Source: Rheinheimera aquimaris
Lineage (GTDB): Bacteria; Pseudomonadota; Gammaproteobacteria; Enterobacterales; Alteromonadaceae
Direction: 5' to 3'
Length of the DNA stretch: 64,000 bases
Assembly (NCBI RefSeq): GCF_020531985.1
Contig: NZ_JAJAVQ010000005.1
Coordinates: forward strand, 241,806-305,805
The position numbers were made by a program, and so were the translations under genes. The notes below the pieces were generated by a model. The model made no database searches, was not told where the DNA came from, and worked only from the letters and a program-made list of their open reading frames with translations. Below, one piece after another: positions 1-10,322 of the stretch; positions within the stretch are counted from its first letter, which is position 1, and each line of letters opens with the position of its first letter.

Positions 1-861
1 ATCCAGCTGGCGGATATTGATCTGGTGGTCATCGCCAGCCCGAACGACAGCCACGCGCCGCTGGCTGAACTGGCACTGCAGGCAGGTAAGCATGTGGTGG
101 TAGACAAACCTTTTGCCCTGAGCCTTGAACAGGCGCAAAAGCTGACAGCGTTAGCGCAGCAGAAGCAGTTGTTGCTGTCGGTGTTTCATAACCGCCGCTT
201 TGACGCCGACTTTATCGCGCTACAGCAGTTGTTGGCGTCGAATACTCTGGGCGGTATTGCCCATTTAGAATCCCGTTTTGACCGCTTCCGGCCAGAAGTA
301 CGCCAGCGCTGGCGTGAGCAAGCCGGCCCCGGCGCCGGTTTGTGGTTCGATTTAGGCCCGCACCTTTTAGACCAGGCGCTGGTATTATTCGGTTTACCCA
401 AACAGTTGCAGGCTACGCTGAAACAGCTAAGGCCAGGTGCTACAGCCTGTGACTGGTTTAGTGTTTATCTTGATTACGGCCATTTTGGCGTAACCCTTGG
501 TGCCTCTATGTTAAGCGCCGCGCCCTCGCCGCGTTTTACCTTGCAATGCCAGCAGGGCAACTGGCAGAAGTTTGGCCTGGATGTGCAGGAAGACCAGCTA
601 AAACAGGGTTTAACGCCGTTAAGTAACGGCTGGGGCCAGGATCCACGGCCAGCCATGCTGTACCACTCTGATAATGCTACTGAAATGCTGTTGGCGCCCG
701 GTTGCTACCAGCAATACTACAGCGCTATTGCTGCCGCCTTGCGTGGCGAAGGGCCAAACCCGGTGCCGGCTGAGCAAGCCTGTGATGTGATGTATCTGCT
801 GCAATTGGCAGAGCAATCCGCTGCCAATGGTGAGGTAATCGCAGTTAGCACCAAATTGTAA
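1..861 (+). CDS. Gfo/Idh/MocA-family NAD(P)-dependent oxidoreductase (5' truncated by window edge)
   Basis: The reading frame is open from base 1, so the true start and most of the N-terminal Rossmann GxGxxG segment lie outside the window; 286 residues are visible. The family oxidises or reduces sugars, inositols and related polyols with NAD(P) in the cytoplasm. Visible family marks are the end of the nucleotide fold (VVIASPNDSHAPL), the DKP form of the conserved E/D-K-P motif after GKHVVV, and WFDLGPHLLDQAL with the conserved histidine of the C-terminal domain. The pattern HNRRFDADF and FDRFRPEVRQRWRE resembles E. coli YdgJ, so a YdgJ-type enzyme is likely; the substrate is unknown. It converges on katG across a dispersed repeat. 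Confidence 0.88.
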   Translation: MQLADIDLVVIASPNDSHAPLAELALQAGKHVVVDKPFALSLEQAQKLTALAQQKQLLLSVFHNRRFDADFIALQQLLASNTLGGIAHLESRFDRFRPEVRQRWREQAGPGAGLWFDLGPHLLDQALVLFGLPKQLQATLKQLRPGATACDWFSVYLDYGHFGVTLGASMLSAAPSPRFTLQCQQGNWQKFGLDVQEDQLKQGLTPLSNGWGQDPRPAMLYHSDNATEMLLAPGCYQQYYSAIAAALRGEGPNPVPAEQACDVMYLLQLAEQSAANGEVIAVSTKL

Positions 862-899
862 ACAGGTGCTAATTGCGAGTCAGATGCTACGCATGACGC

Positions 900-986
900 G
901 GCTTGCCCACATCAACACGCCATAAATCATCCCTGAGGCTCGGTTCCGGCCATCCATGGCCTCCAACGGTTGATTTAGGGCAAGCC
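900..986 (-). repeat. Dispersed intergenic repeat, copy A
   Basis: This 87-bp element has perfect 9-bp inverted ends (GGCTTGCCC / GGGCAAGCC). Read on the minus strand it shares its core (CAACCGTTGG, GGAYGGCC hairpin, CRGGGAT, GGCGTGTTGRTGTGGG) with copies at 5801, 26202 and 33327. It sits between two convergent stop codons, 39 bp past the oxidoreductase and 29 bp past katG. The arms differ in sequence between copies but stay complementary, which suggests a folded RNA or DNA element. Confidence 0.8.
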
Positions 987-1015
987 GGTCCTGCTAAGCC
1001 AGCTTTACCGCTTTA

Positions 1016-3567
<2,552 letters not shown>

Positions 3568-5754
3568 ATGTCATCACACCCAAGCCATGTTTTCGCACGT
3601 GCCAGCCTGCTGGCCAGCGCTGTAGCGCTGGCGCTGTCTTTACCGGCCATCGCACAGGACAACGCACCTGACACGGACAGCAAGATTGAAGTAATTGAAG
3701 TTACTGCCACCAAACGTACCCAGGTGATCTATGAAGTGCCGGTGGCCATCAGCGCTTTTTCCGGTGACGCTTTGGCCCAGCAGGGCATCACCGATTTAAC
3801 CGACGTTGGTAAGTTTGTGCCTAACCTGAACGTAACCGGCTTTTCTGCCGGCCATACGTCATCTGCCAACCCTTTTATTCGCGGTATTGGCTTGCAGGAT
3901 CACCTGGTCACTACCGATCCCGGTGTCAGTGTCTATGTAGATGGTGTGTATCTTGGCCGTCAGGTTGGCCAAAACTGGAACCTGAATAACATTGCCCGCA
4001 TTGAAGTATTACGTGGCCCGCAAGGCACGCTGTATGGCCGTAACTCTATCGGTGGTGCCATCAATATTATTACCAAACAGCCGGATGAAGTTGCGCTAAC
4101 CAAAGCAACGCTGGCCGCCGGTACCCGCGGCCGGCTGAAAGGTGATGTATTTATTAACCGCGAACTCAGCGATACGGTAGCCTTTAACCTTAACGGCGGC
4201 TACACCGAGCGTGACGGTTTGGGTAAGTTTATTAACGTACCGGATGCAAAATATGATGTCGGCGAAACCAAAGAAGCCTATGGCCGCTTTTCGCTGAAAT
4301 TCAGCCCAACCGATGATTTCAGCCTGGTGCTGACCGCAGATGCAAATGATGGCAAAGGCGGCCTGCGCCCCTACACTACGCTGATTGATGAAGTACCCAC
4401 CGGCGCCTATTACACCGGCGAGCGTTTTGGCGAACCTACACCAGCAGGCCCACTGCGCAACACTGACGTCGCCGCCAATATTTACGACAACGCCACCGGC
4501 ACGCGTGAAGTGACTGAAGTCAGCAATGAAGCCAGCGGTATTTCATTAACGCTCGATGCCGGCCTGACCGACACGCTGTCAACCCGCGCCATTATCAGCC
4601 GCCGCAGTTCAGAGTACAAAGCAGGCCTTGATGATGACGCCACCATTTACGCGCTGGATCATTACCCCGAGCGCGGTGATGCCGACCAAACCTCAATCGA
4701 GTGGCAGCTAAGCGGCTATTATGGTGACTTCGATTTCGTCTCTGGCCTGTACTTCTTTGAAGAAGAAGGCGGCAACCGCCAGGGCGAAGACTCCCGTTTC
4801 AATGGCGGCGCTAACCTGTTAGAGCTGGATCAAAAATCCACCAGCCGCGCCGTGTTTGTAAACCTTGGCTACAACGTCAGTGAAGCACTGCGCGTCGCAG
4901 GTGGGTTGCGCTTTAACCGTGACAAGAAAGATGTGGTAGCAAATGTCGGCTCAGGCCCGTTCAGTGCATCAGACAGCTGGAGTCAGCTCAGCTATGACTT
5001 ATCCGCCAATTACACGCTGGCAAACGGCATGAATATTTACGGCAGCGTGCAAAGTGGCTATCAGTCCGGCCAGTTTCCGGCCCGGCCATACTGTTTATTC
5101 GGCAACCCGGAATGTCTGGTCGCGTCTGACAACATCACCGCCGTAAACTATGAAATTGGCTTTAAAGGCCAGCTTAGCAGCAACTTTGCCATGAGCCTGG
5201 CACTGTTTAACACTGAATATGAAGACTTGCCGTACCAGGTCAGCACCACAGCAGAAGGCGGCTTCAGCACCACTAACCTGGTGGTCAGCCAGACATCACG
5301 CGGTATCGAGTGGGAAAGCACGCTATACCTGACAGATGCCTTTAAACTGCACACTGCCGTGGGCTGGATTGATGTTGACGTCGACGAAACCGAAGGGGTA
5401 AAACCGGTGGCGCCGTTAACGCCGGAGCTGACTGCCGCGGTCGGTGCCAGTTACGAATTTGCGTTGCCTAACGGTGCCAGCCTGACCACAAGGGTAGATT
5501 ACTCGTTCCGCGACGACATGTACGGCGAACCAAGCAGCGACGAAGGCCGCATGACACAGCTGGCCAGCCGTGAGCTGGTTAACGCCGACCTGCGCTACAG
5601 CCCGGCAAACGGCAACTGGTCAGTTTCGCTGTACGGCCAGAACATCTTTGATGAACGATACGACAATGCCCGGTTAAATACCGGTGACTATATCCTGCGT
5701 ATCCTAAGCAACGATGCCAGCGAGTTTGGTTTACGCTACAACGTTACCTTCTAA
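3568..5754 (+). CDS. TonB-dependent outer-membrane receptor
   Basis: A 728-residue outer-membrane transporter energised by TonB-ExbBD. It begins with a signal peptide (hydrophobic ALALSLPAIAQ ending near residue 30). A TonB-box-like stretch follows (IEVIEVTATK, about residues 40-50), then the plug domain to about residue 170 with RGIG, DGVYLGR and EVLRGPQGTLYGRNSIGGAI. The remainder is a 22-strand-type barrel with many alternating aromatic strands, ending in a terminal phenylalanine (RYNVTF) as usual for BamA substrates. The type resembles the CirA/FecA-like receptors that Alteromonadales use for siderophores, vitamin B12 or oligosaccharides; the ligand cannot be told. Nothing next to it hints at a substrate. 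Confidence 0.93.
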   Translation: MSSHPSHVFARASLLASAVALALSLPAIAQDNAPDTDSKIEVIEVTATKRTQVIYEVPVAISAFSGDALAQQGITDLTDVGKFVPNLNVTGFSAGHTSSANPFIRGIGLQDHLVTTDPGVSVYVDGVYLGRQVGQNWNLNNIARIEVLRGPQGTLYGRNSIGGAINIITKQPDEVALTKATLAAGTRGRLKGDVFINRELSDTVAFNLNGGYTERDGLGKFINVPDAKYDVGETKEAYGRFSLKFSPTDDFSLVLTADANDGKGGLRPYTTLIDEVPTGAYYTGERFGEPTPAGPLRNTDVAANIYDNATGTREVTEVSNEASGISLTLDAGLTDTLSTRAIISRRSSEYKAGLDDDATIYALDHYPERGDADQTSIEWQLSGYYGDFDFVSGLYFFEEEGGNRQGEDSRFNGGANLLELDQKSTSRAVFVNLGYNVSEALRVAGGLRFNRDKKDVVANVGSGPFSASDSWSQLSYDLSANYTLANGMNIYGSVQSGYQSGQFPARPYCLFGNPECLVASDNITAVNYEIGFKGQLSSNFAMSLALFNTEYEDLPYQVSTTAEGGFSTTNLVVSQTSRGIEWESTLYLTDAFKLHTAVGWIDVDVDETEGVKPVAPLTPELTAAVGASYEFALPNGASLTTRVDYSFRDDMYGEPSSDEGRMTQLASRELVNADLRYSPANGNWSVSLYGQNIFDERYDNARLNTGDYILRILSNDASEFGLRYNVTF

Positions 5755-5800
5755 GTAAACACAGGCGGCCGCAATGGCTAATACTGATCAGCTAAGCAGA

Positions 5801-5895
5801 ATCGGTTTGCTCTAAACCAACCGTCTCAGCCCCGGATGGGCTGAGACGAGCCCCCAGGAATTGGGTTTACGGCGTGTTGGTGTGGGCAAACCGAT
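5801..5895 (+). repeat. Dispersed intergenic repeat, copy B
   Basis: This 95-bp element has perfect 10-bp inverted ends (ATCGGTTTGC / GCAAACCGAT). It contains an inner perfect 9-bp hairpin GTCTCAGCC...GGCTGAGAC at 5823-5847, then the conserved core CGAGCCCCCAGG and GGGTTTACGGCGTGTTGG. It starts 47 bp after the stop of the TonB receptor. It may act as a 3'-UTR structure or terminator, but no T-run follows it. Confidence 0.82.
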
Positions 5896-6004
5896 GACAG
5901 CTGTAAGCTTAACTGACTGGCATTAGCCGCCCCCTAACATATTGTAAGCTAAACGCTGCATGCCTAAGATAACCAGCCTAACCACACTAAAAAGAGCCCG
6001 CCCG

Positions 6005-6502
6005 ATGAAATACCTGATCCTAGCGCTTGCGCTGCTGATAACCGCCTGCACCAGTCTACTGCCACACCCTGTAGGCGCTACCAATATGGCCAGCGCCGAT
6101 GCCGAAGGTATCATCAGCAAAGAGGGGTTACTGGCGCAGTATCCGGCATTTGCTGCCGAATACAGCCGTTATCAGCCAGATGCCGCTGAGGTTCAACAAA
6201 TTCAGAACCTGCAAGGCCTGCAGCTGGTGGTGTTGTTTGGCACCTGGTGTCATGACAGCGAGCGCGAAGTACCGAGGCTGCTAAAGCTGCTGCAACAAGC
6301 CAATATTGCCACAGACAACCTGCAGTTACAGGCCGTAAACCGGCAAAAGCAGCACCCACAGCAACTGCATAGCTACTACAACCTGAAGTACACGCCGACA
6401 ATCATAGTGCTGCAAAATGGCAAAGAGCTTGGCCGCATTATCGAGCGGCCGCAGCAGTCACTGGCAGATGATTTGGCAAAGATAGCGGAAGGCAGAAAAT
6501 GA
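6005..6502 (+). CDS. Thioredoxin-fold lipoprotein with single active-site cysteine
   Basis: A 165-residue lipoprotein: signal peptide with lipobox LITAC (lipidated C15), then a thioredoxin fold. The active site is TWCHDSEREVP with C82 and serine in place of the second cysteine (C-x-x-S). The cis-proline region is YTPTIIVL. A protein with one cysteine cannot do ordinary two-cysteine oxidation or reduction; it may bind a partner or act by glutathionylation. The ATG at 6005 is preferred over an in-frame ATG at 5960 because it starts the signal peptide directly. Its stop overlaps the start of the next gene by 4 bp (ATGA), so it is probably co-transcribed with the small helix-turn-helix gene. Confidence 0.75.
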   Translation: MKYLILALALLITACTSLLPHPVGATNMASADAEGIISKEGLLAQYPAFAAEYSRYQPDAAEVQQIQNLQGLQLVVLFGTWCHDSEREVPRLLKLLQQANIATDNLQLQAVNRQKQHPQQLHSYYNLKYTPTIIVLQNGKELGRIIERPQQSLADDLAKIAEGRK

Positions 6503-6681
6503 GCAGCATGCAACCGCTGGATAAGCAAAAAACAGAAAATTGGCTAACCAGCAAAGAAGCGAAAAAAGTGCTTAAGGTGTCGGACTGCTACCTGATGCAT
6601 ATGCGCCTGGCGGGCAAATTGCAGTTTCGCAAAGAAGGGAACCGGTTTTTCTATCTGCTACCCAAGCATGCCGAGAAGTAA
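6499..6681 (+). CDS. Small winged-helix/excisionase-like DNA-binding protein
   Basis: A 60-residue protein whose core (WLTSKEAKKVLKVSDCYLMH ... GKLQFRKEGNRFFYL) has the shape of the MerR/Xis-type winged helix (HTH_17-like): a helix-turn-helix followed by a two-strand wing. The start at 6499 is supported by GGAAGG at 6487-6492, six bases upstream, inside the end of the previous gene. It stands first in the phosphorothioation island and may regulate it, or be a relic excisionase. No integrase is present in the window. Function beyond DNA binding is unknown. Confidence 0.65.
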   Translation: MSSMQPLDKQKTENWLTSKEAKKVLKVSDCYLMHMRLAGKLQFRKEGNRFFYLLPKHAEK

Positions 6682-6686
6682 CCACC

Positions 6687-7229
6687 GTGCAGTCTTTTGA
6701 TGAGATCTACGCACAACTCCTAAACTGGCACCGGGCAAAGCACCAATTTGCCGGTGACAACACACCATCAGCAGCATCTGAGCGTTTTCTGGCACAACTC
6801 ACTAACCAAATACTCCTGCCTGTGGCTGAACATTTTGGCCAATTAACCATAACCTACGGCTTTACCGGTCCAACACTAAGCCGTTATATCCAGCGCTTAT
6901 CACCTGCAGGTACAGCGCCAGGGTTAGATCAACATGCCTGCACTGAATTTAATTCTAAAGGTTCCACTATTTGCCACCGACCCGGCGCAGCCTGTGATTT
7001 TATTGTGCAGGGCTATGAACAGCGCATGCACCTGGTAGTGCAGTTTATTTGCCAACAGCTAAGCTTCGATAAACTGTATTTTTATGGCCGCAACCGGCCT
7101 ATTCATATCAGCGTGTCTGATGAACCCTTGAGACATCTGCAAATAATGCAGCAAAGCGAATACGGCAGGCGTTACCCCGGCAAAAAGGCGTTTGGCGATA
7201 GTGCTATAGCCTTGGCAAAAGAGCTTTGA
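6687..7229 (+). CDS. Peptidase M15 (D-Ala-D-Ala carboxypeptidase fold)-like protein in dnd island
   Basis: A 180-residue protein starting at GTG. I do not recognise a named family, but HRPGAACD (residues 97-104) fits the HxxGxAxD zinc motif of M15/hedgehog-fold peptidases. FDKLYFYGRNRPIHISV, with H140, fits the C-terminal strand that supplies the third zinc ligand. The catalytic glutamate normally found before that strand appears to be missing (YFYG in its place), so peptidase activity is doubtful. There is no signal peptide, unlike cell-wall M15 enzymes. Its stop overlaps the region just before the dnd-associated methyltransferase start, which argues for a joint role with DNA modification. 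The fold call rests on motifs only. Confidence 0.5.
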   Translation: MQSFDEIYAQLLNWHRAKHQFAGDNTPSAASERFLAQLTNQILLPVAEHFGQLTITYGFTGPTLSRYIQRLSPAGTAPGLDQHACTEFNSKGSTICHRPGAACDFIVQGYEQRMHLVVQFICQQLSFDKLYFYGRNRPIHISVSDEPLRHLQIMQQSEYGRRYPGKKAFGDSAIALAKEL

Positions 7230-7231
7230 CC

Positions 7232-9094
7232 ATGGACGCAGAGCAGTTTAATCAGTTGGTAAAACAGGTAAGTGCCGGTAAAAAACTGCCGGATGCTATT
7301 TACCTACATAGAGATGCCTTTAGTGCTTTGCCGCCACCACTAACCAAATTTATAGGTGTTGTTGCTACTGCATTGAAGGTGCCGGCATCTGACTGGAATA
7401 TCGTTAAGCTGTTTAAAACTAACTTTCGTTTGTCACTGCTGTATTACCCTGATTTTTATACGGATGCTTACCCCGCGTTACATCAAAGCGTCACGGTTGA
7501 TTTAGCCAGACTACAACACAGAGTTACCCGCTATGACGAGCATGACAACCCGCCGATACTGCACCGTAAAGAACACTTTATTCTGCCAGACCATCCGGAT
7601 TACGAGAGCTTTTGTCTGATTACACAAGAGGGTGAAGCGGCAGGCTTGTATGACAACCCTAGAATGATCGGCTTTAAAGCCAGCTGGCAGCGGCTTATCG
7701 CCAAACATGGCTATGAGCTAATGGATGGCCGGCTGTTTCGCAGTTCCGCTTTGCATACTGCAGAGGATGAACAAAATATTGACCGGCATAAAACCGCATT
7801 AGTGCGGCATGAACTCTCCGCACCGATGAAAACCCTGGCAAAGCATGGTTTTCTGCAAGGCGATTATTCACTATTTGATTATGGTTGTGGCCGGGGCGAT
7901 GATTTGCGTGAACTTGAAGCCCACGGCTTAGACGTGCTGGGTTGGGATCCAAACTTTCGCCCAGATGCCGACAAAGTCAGCTCTGATATTGTTAACATTG
8001 GCTTTGTAGTTAACGTTATTGAAGATAAAGACGAGCGCTTAGACGCTCTACTCGGCAGCTGGGAGTTAACCCAAAAGCTACTGGTGGTGTCGGCCATGTT
8101 GGCCAACGAGAGCTATATTACACAGTTTCAACCCTACAAAGATGGCGTTATTACCTCACGCAATACCTTTCAAAAGTACTACAGCCAAGGCGAGTTAAAA
8201 GAATTTATCGAAACCACGCTAGATGAAAATGCCATCGCCATAGGCCCGGGTATTTTTTATGTGTTTCGCGATAAAAACCTAGAGCAACACTTCCAGCAAA
8301 GCAGGCAAAAACGGCATTATGAATGGCGGCACCTAACTGCACCTGAGCCGGTATCTGAAAGCCAAGCACGCCTATTGTTTACCCAGCACCAACCGCTGTT
8401 TGAAGCGTTTTGGAAATGCTGCCTCGACCTTGGCCGCTTGCCAGCAGAGGACGAATTTACTGACTACAAGCAACTCAATGAAATAGTAGGCTCACCAAAG
8501 AAAGCCCTGCGCTTAGTCAGTAAATGGTACAACCCAGACGAGCTTGAGCAAGCTGCAGCCATGCGTAAAGAGGACTTGCTGGTGTACTTTGCTCTGGCAC
8601 AGTTTCAAAAACATAAAGGCTATGCCCAGCAGCCGGAAAGCTTAAAGCGTGATATCAAGGCGTTTTTTGGTACCTACAATGTGGCGTTAACACAGGCAAA
8701 GGAGTTGCTGTTTAGTATTGCCGATCCACAAGCCATAGAAGATGCCTGCCTGCAACTACAGCAACTCATACCCGGCAAGCTTGAATTGGAAGATGGCATA
8801 CCACACAGCCTGACATTCCATAAAACTTACCTGAGCCAACTAAGCACGTTACTGCGGGTCTACACCGGCGCCGCTTTACAGCTGTATGGCGAGCTGGATG
8901 ATATTGACTTGATTAAAATCCACTTTCATTCCGGCAAGCTTACTCTGCTGGGTTATGACGACTTTACTAAAGCCACACCTTTACTAGCCGAGCGGGTAAA
9001 AATAAAAATGGCTGAGCAGAGCGTCGACTTTTTTGATTACGTAGATTCTGCAAACCGGCCACCACTGCATGACAAACAGCTGTTTATTAGTTAG
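7232..9094 (+). CDS. DNA phosphorothioation-associated putative methyltransferase
   Basis: About 620 residues. A Rossmann methyltransferase motif I is plain at about residues 215-228 (FDYGCGRGDDLREL), followed by the acidic end of strand 2 (VLGWDPNF) and a motif IV-like segment. The N-terminal 200 residues and the C-terminal 270 residues are family-specific. Length, arrangement and neighbourhood match the methyltransferase family described as linked to dnd phosphorothioation clusters (TIGR04096 type). Its target is not established; DNA or a component of the modification machinery are both possible. I chose the ATG at 7232 over an overlapping TTG at 7226. It is separated from dndB by a 142-bp gap with its own operator-like sequences. 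Confidence 0.8.
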   Translation: MDAEQFNQLVKQVSAGKKLPDAIYLHRDAFSALPPPLTKFIGVVATALKVPASDWNIVKLFKTNFRLSLLYYPDFYTDAYPALHQSVTVDLARLQHRVTRYDEHDNPPILHRKEHFILPDHPDYESFCLITQEGEAAGLYDNPRMIGFKASWQRLIAKHGYELMDGRLFRSSALHTAEDEQNIDRHKTALVRHELSAPMKTLAKHGFLQGDYSLFDYGCGRGDDLRELEAHGLDVLGWDPNFRPDADKVSSDIVNIGFVVNVIEDKDERLDALLGSWELTQKLLVVSAMLANESYITQFQPYKDGVITSRNTFQKYYSQGELKEFIETTLDENAIAIGPGIFYVFRDKNLEQHFQQSRQKRHYEWRHLTAPEPVSESQARLLFTQHQPLFEAFWKCCLDLGRLPAEDEFTDYKQLNEIVGSPKKALRLVSKWYNPDELEQAAAMRKEDLLVYFALAQFQKHKGYAQQPESLKRDIKAFFGTYNVALTQAKELLFSIADPQAIEDACLQLQQLIPGKLELEDGIPHSLTFHKTYLSQLSTLLRVYTGAALQLYGELDDIDLIKIHFHSGKLTLLGYDDFTKATPLLAERVKIKMAEQSVDFFDYVDSANRPPLHDKQLFIS

Positions 9095-9236
9095 CAACAA
9101 ACATTTTGTACAAAAAACAATCAATACAAAATCAAATCTTTAGCTTTCAACACCAATGAAAACTGAATTTTTCACTGGAATATTACGTAATAAACGTAAT
9201 AATTTTACGTAAAGAGCAGCAAGCGAGGCATTGAAA
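9095..9236 (+). promoter_or_regulatory. Promoter/operator region of dndBCDE
   Basis: This AT-rich gap holds two perfect TTACGTAA palindromes at 9183-9190 and 9205-9212, 22 bp apart centre to centre, with a third AACGTAAT half-like copy at 9193-9200 between them. DndB in Salmonella is known as a repressor of its own operon that recognises TACG/CGTA half sites, so autoregulation by the DndB encoded next is a reasonable inference. A separate 12-bp palindrome TTTTGTACAAAA lies at 9103-9114. GAGG at 9225-9228 is the ribosome-binding site and decides the ATG at 9237. Confidence 0.5.
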
Positions 9237-10322
9237 ATGACAGATACTGATAGCGGATTCAGCTACAACTTCCCTGCAGTTAGAGGCCAGCAAGCGCAAA
9301 AGCCGTTTTATATCACCACTTGCCCACTTAGGCTGATCCCGAAAATATTTATGTATGATGAAGAAGATGTACCGGTCGAGCTGCGGGCGCAACGCACGCT
9401 TAACAAAAGCCGTATTCCGGAAATGGCCAGATATTTAGTCGATGGGCCAACAGATTATGTGTTTTCCGCCATTACTGCCTCTGTTAGTCAAACCGTTACT
9501 TTTACTGAGCACGTTAAAGGCAGTAATTTAGGCACGCTAACCATTCCGATGGAAGCGCAGATCCTGATCAATGACGGCCAGCACCGCCGCGCAGCGATAG
9601 AAGAAGCATTAAAGGAGCGGCCCGAGTTAAGCCAGGACAATATCGCCGTGCTGTTTTTTGTCGATGAAGGTTTAACGCGCAGTCAACAGCTGTTTGCTGA
9701 TCTGAACAAGTACGCCGTACGCCCCAGCCCATCACTGGCAACCATGTATGATCACCGCGATCAAGCATCAGAGCTGGCAAGATATCTGGCGTTTAACTGT
9801 AAGCCCTTTAAAGGCTACACCGAATTTGAATCTTCCTCTATACCGGTAAAAAGTAGTAAACTGTTTACCCTTAGCAGTATCAAGCAAGCTTCCCGCATTT
9901 TAAGCGGTAAAAGTGCCAAAGAAGGTTTTTCAGAAGCAGAAAAAAATGCAGTAGCTGAATTCTGGACCGAACTATTTGATTACATTCCTGAATGGCAACA
10001 ACTGCAGAATAAGCAACTCTCTGCCACTGAGCTAAGGCGGGATAGCATTATTGTCCATGGTATTGGTTTGCAGTCATTAGCCATGGTTGGCAAAGAGCTA
10101 CTCTGTTACCCTGTCGCAGAAAGGCGCACCAAACTGGCCGCAATTGGCCAACTTGACTGGTCTAAGAGCAACCCTATTTGGGCAAATAGAGCAATGCAAC
10201 ATGGCAGGCTATCAAAAGCACTAACAAATATTTTTCTGACCTCGTTGCAAATAAAACGCGAAATTAATATGAACATCTCTGAGCAAGAACTTACCAGAGA
10301 AAAAGAATACTTAGGCAAATGA
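9237..10322 (+). CDS. dndB: DNA phosphorothioation protein DndB (DGQHR domain)
   Basis: A 361-residue DGQHR-domain protein; the signature DGQHRRAAI lies near residues 113-121. DndB is not needed for the sulfur chemistry. In known systems it limits modification frequency and represses the operon. The DGQHR fold is shared with DNA-binding and helicase-associated proteins. The ATG at 9237 fits the GAGG site; the upstream TTG at 9231 is too close to it. Its stop overlaps the dndC start (ATGA), so the two are translationally coupled. Palindromes just upstream are candidate binding sites for DndB itself. Confidence 0.92.
   Translation: MTDTDSGFSYNFPAVRGQQAQKPFYITTCPLRLIPKIFMYDEEDVPVELRAQRTLNKSRIPEMARYLVDGPTDYVFSAITASVSQTVTFTEHVKGSNLGTLTIPMEAQILINDGQHRRAAIEEALKERPELSQDNIAVLFFVDEGLTRSQQLFADLNKYAVRPSPSLATMYDHRDQASELARYLAFNCKPFKGYTEFESSSIPVKSSKLFTLSSIKQASRILSGKSAKEGFSEAEKNAVAEFWTELFDYIPEWQQLQNKQLSATELRRDSIIVHGIGLQSLAMVGKELLCYPVAERRTKLAAIGQLDWSKSNPIWANRAMQHGRLSKALTNIFLTSLQIKREINMNISEQELTREKEYLGK

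Noticed and set aside
6499..6681. Excisionase of a live prophage or integrative element
   Set aside because: No integrase, phage structural gene, insertion sequence or matching att site was found in the window.
9183..9212. Exact TACG-N10-CGTA operator
   Set aside because: The visible half-site distances are different, so I report only palindromes and not that exact site.
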